64,000 nucleotides of DNA from Adiantum capillus-veneris (taxonomy: Eukaryota; Streptophyta; Polypodiopsida; Polypodiales; Pteridaceae): assembly GCA_014529385.2 (NCBI GenBank), contig CM043958.1, positions 89,113,025 to 89,177,024 of the forward strand. The letters run 5' to 3'. The notes beneath the pieces were generated by a model that was not told the DNA's origin, made no database searches, and worked only from the letters and a program-made list of their open reading frames with translations. Position numbers and translations under genes: made by a program. This document shows, in pieces, positions 11,527-22,900 of the stretch; the stretch's first letter is position 1; every line of letters starts with the position of its first letter.

Positions 11527-11901
11527 TCAAGTTTTCGATGCTAGACAATCCTTTGCTATGTGCCCTTCTTTGCCACACTTGAAACAAGTTTTATTACTCA
11601 AACTAATTGCAAAGTCTCCTCCCCTTGAAGGAACATTTCTCCCTCGCTTCTTCTCCTCGGACATTAAAGAGTTGATTACATCTTGAAAATCTGGTGTTGG
11701 ATCCTTCTCCTTAATGATGGTCATTGTATGGTCAAAGCTAGGTGGTAAGGCTGCTAGAAGAACTACAATTTTGTCCTCCTCTGGTACTGCACTGTTTAGA
11801 TAAGCTAGTTGTGTGATCATGCTTTTAAGGCGATTGACCAAGCTTGCAATATCTTTGTTATGTTTCATTTTTAATTTGTATAGATCCTTCTTTAAGCTCA
11901 C
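11527..11901 (-). pseudogene. Copia-type gag (UBN2 family) with zinc knuckle, 5' part frame-broken
   Basis: The 124-residue open frame reads KMKHNKDIASLVNRLKSMI, LAALPPSFDHTMTIIKEK and CFKCGKEGHIAKDC, a complete CX2CX4HX4C nucleic-acid-binding knuckle. This is the C-terminal half of a Copia gag. Upstream on the minus strand the expected WEALGK motif is present near 11955 but in another frame with a stop, and the region is also duplicated (see 11769-12290). The protein would form the particle of the gag-only element. Only the knuckle half is intact here. Confidence 0.85.
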
Positions 11902-12290
11902 TTTGCTCTTCTTTTTCCTAGCTCCAAAGTTTTTTTCCTAGTGCTTCCCATGCAACTGATGAATTTTCACAATCATCAGTAAAGTGTACATAATTGTAAT
12001 GTACTGTTGTGATTATGATTCATAATGCCTTTTGTCCTCCTCTGGTACTGCACTGTTTAGATAAGCTAGTTGTGTGATCATGCTTTTAAGGCGACTGACC
12101 AAGCTTGCAATATCTTTGTTATGTTTCATTTTTAATTTGTATAGATCCTTCTTTAAGCTCACTTTGCTTTTCTTTTTCCTAGCTCCAAAGTTTTTTTCCT
12201 AGTGCTTCCCATGTACTTGATGAATTTTCACAATCATCAGTAAAGTGTACATAATTGTAATGTACTGTTGTGATTATGATTCATAATGCC
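11769..12290. repeat. 261-bp tandem duplication inside gag
   Basis: The block starting TTTTGTCCTCCTCTGG at 11769 recurs at 12030 with very few differences and ends near 12290. It duplicates the middle of the minus-strand gag coding region. Confidence 0.9.
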
Positions 12291-12634
12291 TGCTCGTCCT
12301 TGGATTGATTTTGTGCGCTCATACCTCGTGTCTGTATGTATGCTCCATTAAAGGATGACGGATCAATGTTCATTGGCTTGACTACTCCCCACAACTGCTT
12401 TTTCATTAAGTAGCCTTTCAACTTGGTTTGCCAAGTGTGAAAGCCCTCCCCCGCTAAACTTCTTAAGACCCTTCTCTTCCATTGAGCTAGTAGAGGGGTC
12501 TTAGCTTAGGAAAGTCTCCCAGCCAGTGTCTACTTCTTTTTACACAAGCACGACTAAAAAATCATCTGTGTAAATGTAGATTATGACATACATTTGCAAA
12601 TGGTGCTTGGTGGCAAAAAAAACTAAAGTTGATT

Positions 12635-12635
<1 letters not shown>

Positions 12636-12718
<83 letters not shown>
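12636..12718. repeat. (AG)n microsatellite
   Basis: About 80 bases of uninterrupted AG, in the leader of the minus-strand gag-only element. Confidence 0.97.
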
Positions 12719-12719
<1 letters not shown>

Positions 12720-12720
<1 letters not shown>

Positions 12721-13690
12721 ATTTTGAGTGCCTTGATGTGCTCGATGTAGCTCGTGATGGTTTGGCTTTGAATGGTTTTGATAAAGCTTGAATGTTGCTC
12801 TGCTGCAGCTTGGTGGGAGCAAACCCTTAAAGGGTCTCGGAGGCTCGAGGCACCAAACTCGTGGGAATGAGCTCCTCTTTGGGGTTTGTCTCGGTGTAGT
12901 AGGGCCGAAGGGGCCCCCCAAAGGGGTGCTCGACGTGGATAGGCATAGCCGCGGGATCTGTTGCTTACGGAGCTGACCTAATTATAGTGCGATTTGAGAC
13001 CCGATTGGCATCCATCGCCCGTGGAACAAAAAGTTGCAGCATGTGAGTCACTGCCAACGGACCCAATCGAATTCTTCACTTCAATTGAGCACCAAACTCA
13101 CGTCCGCCCTCGTTTCCTAAACTTCCACAAGCCTTGAGCCGCAACCTGTGGGTCAACAACCTAATTATAGTATGCTAAGCCAACAAAGCTTGTAGCTTTC
13201 CACGTGAAGCACTCCAAAATAAACTTTGCTATGCCTGCCTTTGCAGTGTGTAGGCACACATACACACCTAATAGGATTAGATGGCCTAATCCCCTTAGAT
13301 TTTGGAGCTTAAGAGCTCAAATTTAAAGCTGGGACTATACACATGCATAACTTGCAAAAGTTAATCAGCCAATTAATTTGGCGTTCAAGGCCCGATTAAG
13401 GCAAGGGAAAACACAATGGATTGCTCTTGGCAGCGACTTCGCACACACATAAATTGCACAAGCAATTGATGATAGCAATGCTAATGCAAGATTGGTCGAA
13501 AGTGAACACAAACGATACACACTAATTGAATTATTGCACACACAACCAATGCTAAATGCGAGTTCCCCCTCCCCTAATCACCAAAGGGTATTGGAGCATG
13601 CTCTTGCCCAAGTGGTGATTAGGGATTGCAAATAAAGATTAGGGAATGCTAATCACACAAATGCATACTAATGAACCTAGCTAGCACACA
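12720..13690. other. Leader of the gag-only element, no gene seen
   Basis: Lies between primer site and gag on the minus strand. The short open frames here show no recognisable domain. Confidence 0.5.
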
Positions 13691-13693
13691 AAA

Positions 13694-13705
13694 GCTCTGA
13701 TACCA
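13694..13705 (-). other. Primer-binding site, initiator-tRNA-Met type
   Basis: The minus strand reads TGGTATCAGAGC, the common plant primer site complementary to the 3' end of initiator tRNA-Met. It lies two bases after the LTR terminal CA at 13708. Confidence 0.85.
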
Positions 13706-13707
13706 CT

Positions 13708-13780
13708 TGATGGGAATGGGATCGTGCTAGCTAGGGTGGATGAAAGACAAACATTGTGCACACAAGTGAGTGTGTGTAGG

Positions 13781-13825
<45 letters not shown>

Positions 13826-14092
13826 TGATTCTAAGCTAGATTATCGCTTAAGCCAATTATGCTCCAAGATAGATTAACTTGGATTCATAAACACGATCTT
13901 GAGTAGTTGCTAACCCATCACAAGCTCACTGTAAACAAGAGAGATGTAATGCAAACATAGAATGGATTTGTTTATTCATGAAATGAGCTTTAAGTAGCTC
14001 TACAACCTTGCACCAATACATGTGGGATAATTCCACCTCTTCTCTCCTTAACTCATACTCTAGTGACTCTAGGACAAAACTCACACCTTACA
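13708..14092 (-). repeat. 5' LTR of the gag-only element
   Basis: On the minus strand it runs from TGTAAGGTGTGAG at 14092 to CCCATCA at 13708, about 385 bp. It includes an AATAAACAAATCC polyadenylation-like stretch and a CA microsatellite at 13782-13822. It matches 6205-6482. Confidence 0.8.
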
Positions 14093-15150
14093 GTTAGTAG
14101 GGAGACCTTTTATGCGAACTCTTTTGATCTAGAAGGTATGCAACCAACAGCTTTACTATCAAGTGCAGTTCCCATGTGCATGTGACATCTGCTTAGTGTG
14201 AAGATTGTGTGTGTATACACATGACAAGTAAGAGAAAGGGTCAAGTGCTATAACACCAAAAACAAGCATTCCTCTGCAAAGGTGAAAGCAATCTCAATTT
14301 TGCGGTATTTCAAAATTGTTTTTGTTTAAGCAAGTTGGACCTATGACAAAAATTTTCGGCCATTTGAGTGCAAGGATCATCAGCTGAATCTCATTCTCAA
14401 TTTATGCATGTAAAGAATCTACGGTAGTACTTTTGCATAGAGGGACTAGTAGTAAATGCCCAAATGTCGAAGTTGCGCCATTTTTGGCGTCTTTGTGCAT
14501 CGCATGCTTTTACTAGTATCTGGGCGAAGGCACCATGAATTGAAGGGATGTGTAGGTCAGGTGATGAACGATGTTTTTTGGACCCACCAAAGAAGTGGGC
14601 CATACACCCACCCCCCTCAAAGGATGATGCGCTCTAAGCTTGCAAGCCTACTGATTCACTCCCAACCTACAAGCCTACTCTATGATCAACCTCATTGGGT
14701 GGCAAATAGCCTCCCGATGGCTCTTGTGAACAACACAAGCCGAGGCAAAGAGGCATGCCCACACTTAGAGGCATTTCACGCAAAGATAGACACGATCGTT
14801 ACTCAAGCTAGCAACATTGTCTCTTTACTGCTTGCTCGTTGCGTGAACGCCTCAATTGGGTGGGGGTAAGCGAGAAATGTGTCCATTTTGGCAGAGTCAA
14901 ATTTCTAGGCAAGGCTAGGGTAGATGAGCCAGTATAGAGACGACGAAGTTGAAGCAGGTGCTGAGTGCTGAGGGAGCTTTCCTTCACTATTTTCAGTGAG
15001 AGAGGGGGTAGCAAGAAGCTCTTACGTGGGCGCAGCAACAGCAAAAGACGGCACCAGCTACGACGGACTATCGTGAAAACACGCATCACATCTTTGAATT
15101 CGTGTGTAACAAAATGGAGCACCAGTAGGAAGACGACCCCGGGGGTACAT
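14093..15150. other. No recognisable gene
   Basis: Open frames at 14456-14869 and on the opposite strand have no recognisable domain and no conserved motif. Confidence 0.5.
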
Positions 15151-15157
15151 GGAAACG

Positions 15158-15242
15158 TTGATGCCAGCAAGGATTGAACCCTCCCATCCGCGTATTGGAA
15201 ATTAACACCTCAGCTGTGATCTAACCACTGCGCGCACGAGAA
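15158..15242 (-). repeat. tRNA-like (SINE-type) pol III promoter remnant
   Basis: The minus strand has AGTGGTTAGATCAC (A-box-like) followed about 35 bases later by GGTTCAATCC, an exact B-box form at 15180-15171. The arms do not fold into a full cloverleaf by eye, so this fits a tRNA-derived SINE head better than a tRNA gene. Confidence 0.4.
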
Positions 15243-15779
15243 GAGTTTGCCTTAGGTGCAACTTTGTCTTTTTTATTGGGGGTAGAGAGGGCTCTCCTTT
15301 GGGGACCGGCCACTTACTGGCTCCTCTACCCTAGGCTGATGCTCGAAGGCGAGGGTAAACTCTGCCAAGTGAGAACTCTTAAAAAAGTGTGTGTGTACAC
15401 ATGAGCGTATGTTGGACCTTGGCAACGTGCGTGTGCATGTGTCTTTGTGCAATCAATTGACAAAACTACGTATGTGGAAACCATAGAGTGTGTGTACACT
15501 GCAATAAAGAAAAACTGTTTGCGCGCAAAAGGTGTGTAGAGAGAGAAATCTATTGATTAACCTTAAAAAGTATGAACGAATGGTCAGGGCCCTCGGGGGT
15601 TGGCTATGGAGAGTGGTCATAGCACCAAAATGGGCGATGGAGGTGGCCAGCGGTTTGACGAGGTCAGACCAGGGGAGGCTGCTGGAGAGGGAGAAGCAGG
15701 GACGCCTCTGTTGTAGACGCAGGTAATAAAACACCCACCTCCATTTTAGCTGTTTGGCCGGTAAATCTGACCTTGTTCA

Positions 15780-15835
15780 AGGCGATGGTGATTGAGCCAC
15801 ATCTAAAGTAGTGGTCTGCCGCTAGTCTGCGCTCT

Positions 15836-15876
<41 letters not shown>

Positions 15877-16301
15877 GCTCAGCTCTCGAAAGTGCAAAGT
15901 CGCCCACCTACTTCTCGTTTCTCGCCTTCCTGCTGCGAGTGATATTCCTTGTGTTTCTAAGGACTCCTTTCTATCCTCTTTCACGCTTTTGGTTTTACTT
16001 TAGCTGCGACAGTCGCACACGCCCACTCTCTCTCTCTCTCTCTCTCCCTCCCCCGTCCCCCCGTTCTGCTGAAAAGTCTACTCTCTCTCAATGTCGGGTG
16101 CCCTTGCATTTGTTTGTATGTGTCTTTCTCCTCGTGTTTAATTGCCTCTTTAGCTGCCCCAATTTTGCTTCATTCTTCCATTCTTCTCTTCCCCCACGTA
16201 CAGTGTTTGTGCGTGTGTGTAATCATTCTTGCTCGTATTCAGCTCCTGCGCTTGGATCCCCACCGGGAGCTGCTATCAGTGGAAGGTACTCACTGTTTTC
16301 T

Positions 16302-16358
<57 letters not shown>

Positions 16359-16391
16359 GATATGAAATGAAATGTTATATTAACGTCTTCT

Positions 16392-16461
<70 letters not shown>

Positions 16462-16950
16462 CAAGCAGTTGGAATTCCTGTAAGGTGCTAGATCAAGCCA
16501 TTAAACAAAGAATGCCTCCTGATGTGGGTGGGGTTTTCAACTGAACTCTTGACTTATGCCTGAGTAGAGTTTCAATGTAATGAACCCACACAAAGTTGCG
16601 CTCTGAGGACAAATGAGAGATCACAGATCTTCTCTGCTGTTTTGTAGACAATTGAGCGCAAATTTATACCTTCACAAATCAACACATTGTAATAGCTGGA
16701 TTCTTTTGCACTGAAACATCAACACATGGCTTATTAAGCCTCTTTCTTGCTACCTTTACTCCTCGATTCTTGAAGAAACGAGCTCATCTTGATGTGGCAG
16801 CACCCCACAAAGCAGAAAAACCCCAGTGCTTCAGTGTAACCTAACACATCCAGATGCATGTTGTCCGCTTGTATCAAAATATGTGAGACCTTTGGAGTGT
16901 AAGCTACAAGGTATTGAATGCCCTCTTAATCCAGGTTCTTTTGCTGTTCA
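15780..16950 (+). promoter_or_regulatory. Probable promoter, 5' UTR and UTR intron of the acetyl-CoA carboxylase gene
   Basis: CT tracts at 15841-15874 and 16026-16046 are followed by pyrimidine-rich sequence without long coding frames, as in many plant 5' UTRs. A donor-like GGAAG|GTACTC lies at 16285/16286 and an acceptor-like TTCAG at 16950, twenty bases before the start codon, suggesting an intron within the 5' UTR. Two nearly identical blocks, TTCTAATTGAGAG plus (GA)n at 16306-16355 and 16396-16455, fall in that intron. The transcription start is not determined. Confidence 0.4.
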
Positions 16951-16970
16951 GATTTTTTGCAAGCGCCACC

Positions 16971-19900
16971 ATGGGCGGCGTAGTTGGTGAGGGTTGGAAC
17001 CCGTCAAATGGGAAGCCTTTGATGAAAAATGCAGCTGTCCAATCCCAGCTAGAAGAGTTTTGCAGATGTCTTGGTGGCAATCGACCCATCAACAGTGTTT
17101 TGATAGCAAACAATGGGATGGCAGCTGTCAAATTCATGCGCAGCATCCGATCCTGGTCATATGAAACGTTTGGCACAGAGAGAGCAGTGCTACTGGTGGC
17201 CATGGCAACTCCAGAAGACATGCGTATAAATGCAGAACACATCCGCATTGCTGATCAGTTTGTGGAGGTTCCCGGAGGAACTAATAACAATAACTACGCA
17301 AATGTGCAATTGATTACAGAGGTTTGTGCATAGTGATGAATTGTGTCTGCTCAAAGAATAACTACATGTACCCTTCTGCATGCATGCACATAAACGCACA
17401 TGTATCCATGTGATCTTGTTTGCATAACACATGCAACTGTGTTCAGCTCATGACAAGAAATTTGGTGAATCACATGGTTATGCAGGTAGCTGAAACAACT
17501 GGAGTGTCAGCTGTTTGGCCTGGATGGGGCCATGCATCTGAAAACCCAGAATTGCCAGATGCTTTGGAAGCTTGCGGAATAGCTTTTTTGGGTCCTCCAG
17601 CAGCACCTATGGCTGCACTTGGAGATAAAATAGGCTCTTCCTTGATTGCACAAGCAGCAGGGGTGCCCACACTTCCTTGGAGTGGTTCACATGTAAGATT
17701 CTTGAGATTAGGTTTGTCCTTCTAATGTTGAAGTCCAACACCATCTAATGTAGAGTTGCACCTTTTCAGGTAAAAGTGCCCTTTGAAGTGTGCAAGGAAT
17801 CCATTCCTGAGGACCTATACAAATCAGCCTGTGTATATACCACCGAAGAGGCGGTCACTTCTTGTCAATCTGTGGGCTACCCTGTCATGATCAAGGCGTC
17901 TTGGGGAGGTGGTGGAAAAGGTATTCGGAAGGTTAGTCACAGATCTTCTGGCAGACATTGTATCGTTAAAGGTTTGCATTATATTGATTGCAATTCAGTA
18001 AGCTTGACGTTTTCTGTTATTGTTGGAGGTAGGTTCACAACGATGATGAGGTTCGAGCGTTGTTCAAGCAAGTTCAAGGAGAGGTTCCTGGATCTCCAAT
18101 TTTCACAATGAAAGTTGCTTCCCAGGTAAATTTTGGATCTACACACCTGCCTTTCATAATGTCTGTTGATGGTTTTGAAGCTTTTAAGCTTTTTAAGTGA
18201 CGGGGTTCTGATTTCAAGCCTAACGTGTTCTACTCTATGTGAGTGTGCTTAATAAGCACCAGTTGATACCTCTAAACCTCATAGGAAGATAACTTAGTTC
18301 CTTTTTTGTTTTTCCCTTTAAAAGTGTGCTGTGGCAGGAAAAAGAGCGTATCAAAGCCACATTTTAGATAAGCTATGTTTAGTATGAATCAGGTATGACA
18401 AGGGTTTTTTGGTGGAAAAGGAAGTGGCTAGGATCCGTAATATGGTTATGTGTCCTTAATGATACCATTTAGTTTTTGGATTTCTTCAAGAGTGCTGCAA
18501 AATTGTGGCATCAAGAGAAACGAGCAATTGGCCAGAGTTGCAACTGTTCGCTCAGCTGTTTTTTGAGATATGCTGTGGCAGCTTGAGTTTTGAAACCAAA
18601 ACTACGCTGCCAAATTTCAATGGTTGGAGGTATGGCTGCAGATTTTATATCTGATAGGTTTTGCCTTGAGCACTACTGTAATATATATAAAATCAATTTT
18701 TTCTGGTATCATCAATCTTTATCAGATGTCGCCTAGGCTAAGTCACGGTGGTTGCTTCACATAAGCGTCTCTATATAGTACTGTTTCCGGTTCCATAACT
18801 TCGCTCACAATTTTTTTGTGGAAGCAGAGTAGGCATTTGGAGGTTCAGCTGCTCTGTGATCAATATGGGAATGTTGCAGCGTTGCATAGTCGTGATTGCA
18901 GTGTACAGAGAAGGCATCAAAAGGTGTGGCCACTTGCTGGAACTTTACATTGAAGCCCTTGGTCTTGAATTGTTCTAACAGTGTTGTTGTCGATAATATG
19001 TAGATTATTGAGGAGGGTCCCATAACAATTGCTTCTCCTGAGACTATCCATTTTCTGGAACAAGGGGCTCGCCGTCTTGCAAAATGTGTCAACTATGTGG
19101 GAGCTGCAACTGTTGAGTATCTTTACAGCATGGACACGGGCGAGTTTTACTTTTTGGAGCTTAATCCACGTCTGCAGGTGATACGTGGACCTTTTGTGCT
19201 TATTATCAGGTGAATTTGAAGTGGTGTTGTGGCTAACAAATCATTTTATGCTTAGGTTGAGCATCCTGTCACCGAGTGGATAGCTGAAGTCAACCTGCCT
19301 GCGGCACAATTGTGTGTTGCCATGGGTATCCCGTTGTGGAAGATTCCAGGTATGTCAATTGGCAAGTTGTGCATGTCAGTGTGATTTGTGCAGTGGAAAA
19401 CTGAGCCGCCTTTCTTTTTATTGGTCGATAATATGAGGTGTTTTGTTTTGATAGGTTGAAGATATTAGCAAGATTTTGCATGCTTATAGATTATCTTTTT
19501 TTTACTGTTCGTCCTTCCAGAGATGAGGCGTTTCTATGGAAAAGAGGAAGGGGGAAGCTACGATTCCTGGGCAAGAACTGGTGAGAAAGCAACCGAGTTT
19601 GACTTTGATCAGGCTGTGTCAGTCAAGCCCAAAGGACATTGCGTGGCAGTACGAGTAACTAGCGAAGACCCAGATGATGGTTTCAAACCCACTAGCGGCA
19701 AAGTTCAAGTACATTAGTTGTCCAGTACGATTAGAACAGCTGAATATTGATGCGTTTTTATCTATTAACCTGATGGGTTTGTTCATGTTCTCAGGAGCTC
19801 AGCTTTAGGGGCAAGCCAAATGTCTGGGCGTACTTTTCGGTGAAGGTATGTGACATTAGGCAGGGTTTTGCATGTGTGCGCGCGTGTGCGTGTGTGAGTG

Positions 19901-22900
19901 AGCGAGCGAGAGGGGGAGGGAGTGAGGTTTCTGCAAGGTCAAAGACGTCATGAGAATCAATCACATCTTTCACAATCCACTTCGGGGTGGAAAAACTGTT
20001 ATGAATTGGGAAGTAGAAGTTTGACACGGTATTTATAGAAGCATAGAGCTGATGTAATCTGCTCACTGACACAAAAATGGGCTATAAAATCTTAGCAGGC
20101 AGCTTCTATGGTAGTGAACATTAGCTTTGTTTTATAAATGTTGTGGACGTGGCCCTGAGCAGGGCCCTGAGCTGCAGAATGTCATTGCCATGGATCTGTC
20201 TACCCTAGCGGTTGGCTTGTGATGCAGTGGTCACTTGGGGTAGTCCTACAAGCTGTATGAGCATGGTGCTGTCTCTAAAGTAGTCAATCATAATCCTCCA
20301 GCAAAATGGTGCAAGATACACTGATCTCCTACCTATTGTCAGATTGTGATGATTTATCATCTTAGCCCTACCTCAGTTGGTGGATTTCAAATGTATGAAA
20401 CTGTGGGTCTCGAGTTCGATTTCCGAATTGTCATCTTTAATGAAATGAAGTCTGCTAAATTGAGTTTGGGTAATGGGATTGAAAGCTCAGTTGGTTGACT
20501 CGAATGTACAGGATCAAGATGCCATGAGTTCGGTTTTCAATTTTAAACCTTGCCAATGACATGAAGTCTGCTAGTGCTGGGGACGATTTGAATGAGGGTA
20601 GCCGAACTAAGAGCCTATTGGTAGCATCGCTTGCAAATCTCTCGTTCAAGAGATTGGCTCAGTTGAGTAAATTGAGACTCGAAGCTTGTTGACTTGGAGA
20701 TCAAGTAGGACTATCAGAAAGCTGGCTCCTAGTGGACAAGTATACTCGTGGGTTGGTGACCATGAAATGGGGCTTGGTCAAGATCTTAGGCATGAAGCCT
20801 ATTAAATCTACCTTCTCCCCTTGAGCAATCTCTAATCTTTCAACAGTCATGATATGCCACCTATTTGAAGCCGTGGTCCCGCTAGGTAGTTGCTGATGGC
20901 TTGTGAAAGTGCGAAACTGACGTGCGCAGGGAGACTGCTATCCGTTCGTCCATGCCAGTCATATCAGTTGATACCTGCCATACATCTGGACTATCATTTC
21001 CATTTTCAGAATTTTATGTCAATGAACCACTTAAAAGTATCATTTGTTTTGCATGCAAACCTTGGAGAATATGGCAATGAACCACTCAAAGTATCATCGT
21101 TGTTGCATGCAAACTCTTAAGAGCACTTTGTAGAGAAGGGGATTTAGTATGTATTCTGAGTACTTCTCCATACTGTTATCTAGTATAACAAGGAACTATG
21201 CATAGTACAGTAGATGTACCTATCAATGTCTTGTAATGAAGACCGGGTGTTGGAGTTCATAGATGTTCTTTTTTGAGGTTGAACTGATACCTTTTACCTA
21301 GCTCTATTTAGCTTCGTAAGATATAGAGTTTGAACCTAATGGAGCCCTTGTGAAAGAGGTCCTCCAGGATCCAGGTAGCCTAAGTCCCTCCTTATAGGGA
21401 AGGAGGGAAAAAGAGTGTTTTTATTTCTGTTCTTTTACTAAACTTTTCTCTTCTTATTTCAGTCTGGTGGTGGCATACATGAGTTTTCGGACTCACAATT
21501 TGGTAAGTCATTGCACATGCCCGTGCTGATACTTAGGTGTTTAGGGTTTGAGTTTGGGGCAGCCTTATCTTATTGAGGTAAGTGAATTCAATAGCAGTAC
21601 ATTTATTGCAGGACACGTGTTTGCCTTTGGAGAGAATAGGGGATTAGCCATTGCCAATATGGTCCTTGGTCTCAAGGATCTTCAAATCCGGGGCGAAATA
21701 CGCACAAATGTAGACTACACAGTTGACCTGATTCATGTGAGTAATCTGCATAGAGAAACGTTCATGAAGAGCTTGTTTTATGATAGGTTCCTTAAAAGTT
21801 CTGTTGGTAATATCAAATTGGCAGGCATTGGAATATAGAGAGAACAGGATCCACACTGGGTGGTTAGACAGCAGAATTGCCATGCGAATTAGAGCAGAAC
21901 GGCCTCCATGGTTTCTTTCCGTTATTGGGGGTGCTCTTTGTGTAAGTACGGTTCTATTGGTTTTTCTGTTTGCCAAAGAAAGTTTCTTTCTTCTGCAGAT
22001 GTTGACTACTGTGTTTCTGTCATGTTCAGAAAGCTTCAATGCTTACATCAGGAAGAGTCTCAGAGTACATAGGCTACCTGGAGAAAGGACAGATACCACC
22101 AAAGGTTCGCTGTTGAGAATGGTCAAGTCCATGCTTGGTTACTTTCTATCATGTTATTGGTACAGGGGGTTACATAAAGATAGACAAATCTTACTTGTGT
22201 GTTAGCATTGATTTTGACATGATCCAACTGCCGGTTAACAATCCAACTAATCTGACATACTCTGTGTGGCAGAACATTTCTTTGGTCAATTTTCAGATCT
22301 CTCTCAATATAGAGGGAAGCAAGTATACTGTAAGTTCCTGGATAGCCTTTGGACATAAGTGAATAAATTCCCCCTAAATGCAGTGCTTATGATTGATTGA
22401 TGTTGAGCCAGATTGACTTGGTAAGAGGTGCTCTAGGTAGCTACAGACTACAACTAAATAACTCACAGGTCGAAGCTGACTTCTATACTCTTAGAGATGG
22501 AGGTCTTTTGATCCAGGTGATTATTATATGCCACAATACGGAACATTTGGCTTGACAGTTACAGAATGCTCATATAACTTTCTTTGCAGTTGGATGGAAA
22601 CAGTCATGTCGTTTATGCAGAAGAAGAAGCTGCTGGCACTCGCCTCTTAATCAACGGCCAGACGTGCTTACTTCAGGTCTTTTTTAAATATCAGTAGTTA
22701 TGTGAGGAGAATGAACAGTTGTGCTATTGTAGCTCTTGGTCTCTAAAGTTTGATCCACTTTGTTTCCGTGTGCAGAATGATCATGACCCGTCACGGCTGA
22801 TAGCAGAAACCCCTTGCAAACTTCTACGCTTTCTAGTGTCAGATGGCAGCCATGTGGATGCTGACATGCCTTATGCAGAGGTGGAAGTCATGAAGATGTG

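Larger units (their letters stand above)
6145..14092 (-). mobile_element. LTR retrotransposon with gag but no pol (TR-GAG-like), host to a nested Gypsy insertion
   Basis: Both ends are visible in minus orientation. The 5' LTR lies at 14092-13708, followed by a TGGTATCAGAGC primer site at 13705-13694, a leader with a long GA tract, and a Copia-type gag at 12300-11527. The 3' end has a polypurine tract at 6493-6483 and an LTR at 6482 down to about 6145. Between gag and polypurine tract no Copia pol is found; the space is filled by a Gypsy element. Plant elements with LTRs and gag only are known as TR-GAG. The two LTRs differ at roughly 20 of about 230 easily aligned positions, so the insertion is old. 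No clean 5-bp target duplication was found. Confidence 0.72.

Noticed and set aside
15158-15242. Functional tRNA gene
   Set aside because: A and B boxes are present but acceptor and anticodon stems do not pair.
16914-16970. Upstream ATG at 16914 as ACCase start
   Set aside because: It lies before the likely AG acceptor at 16950 and has a poor context, while 16971 has GCCACCATGG. The 19 extra residues are hydrophobic and could mimic a signal, but splicing explains them better.
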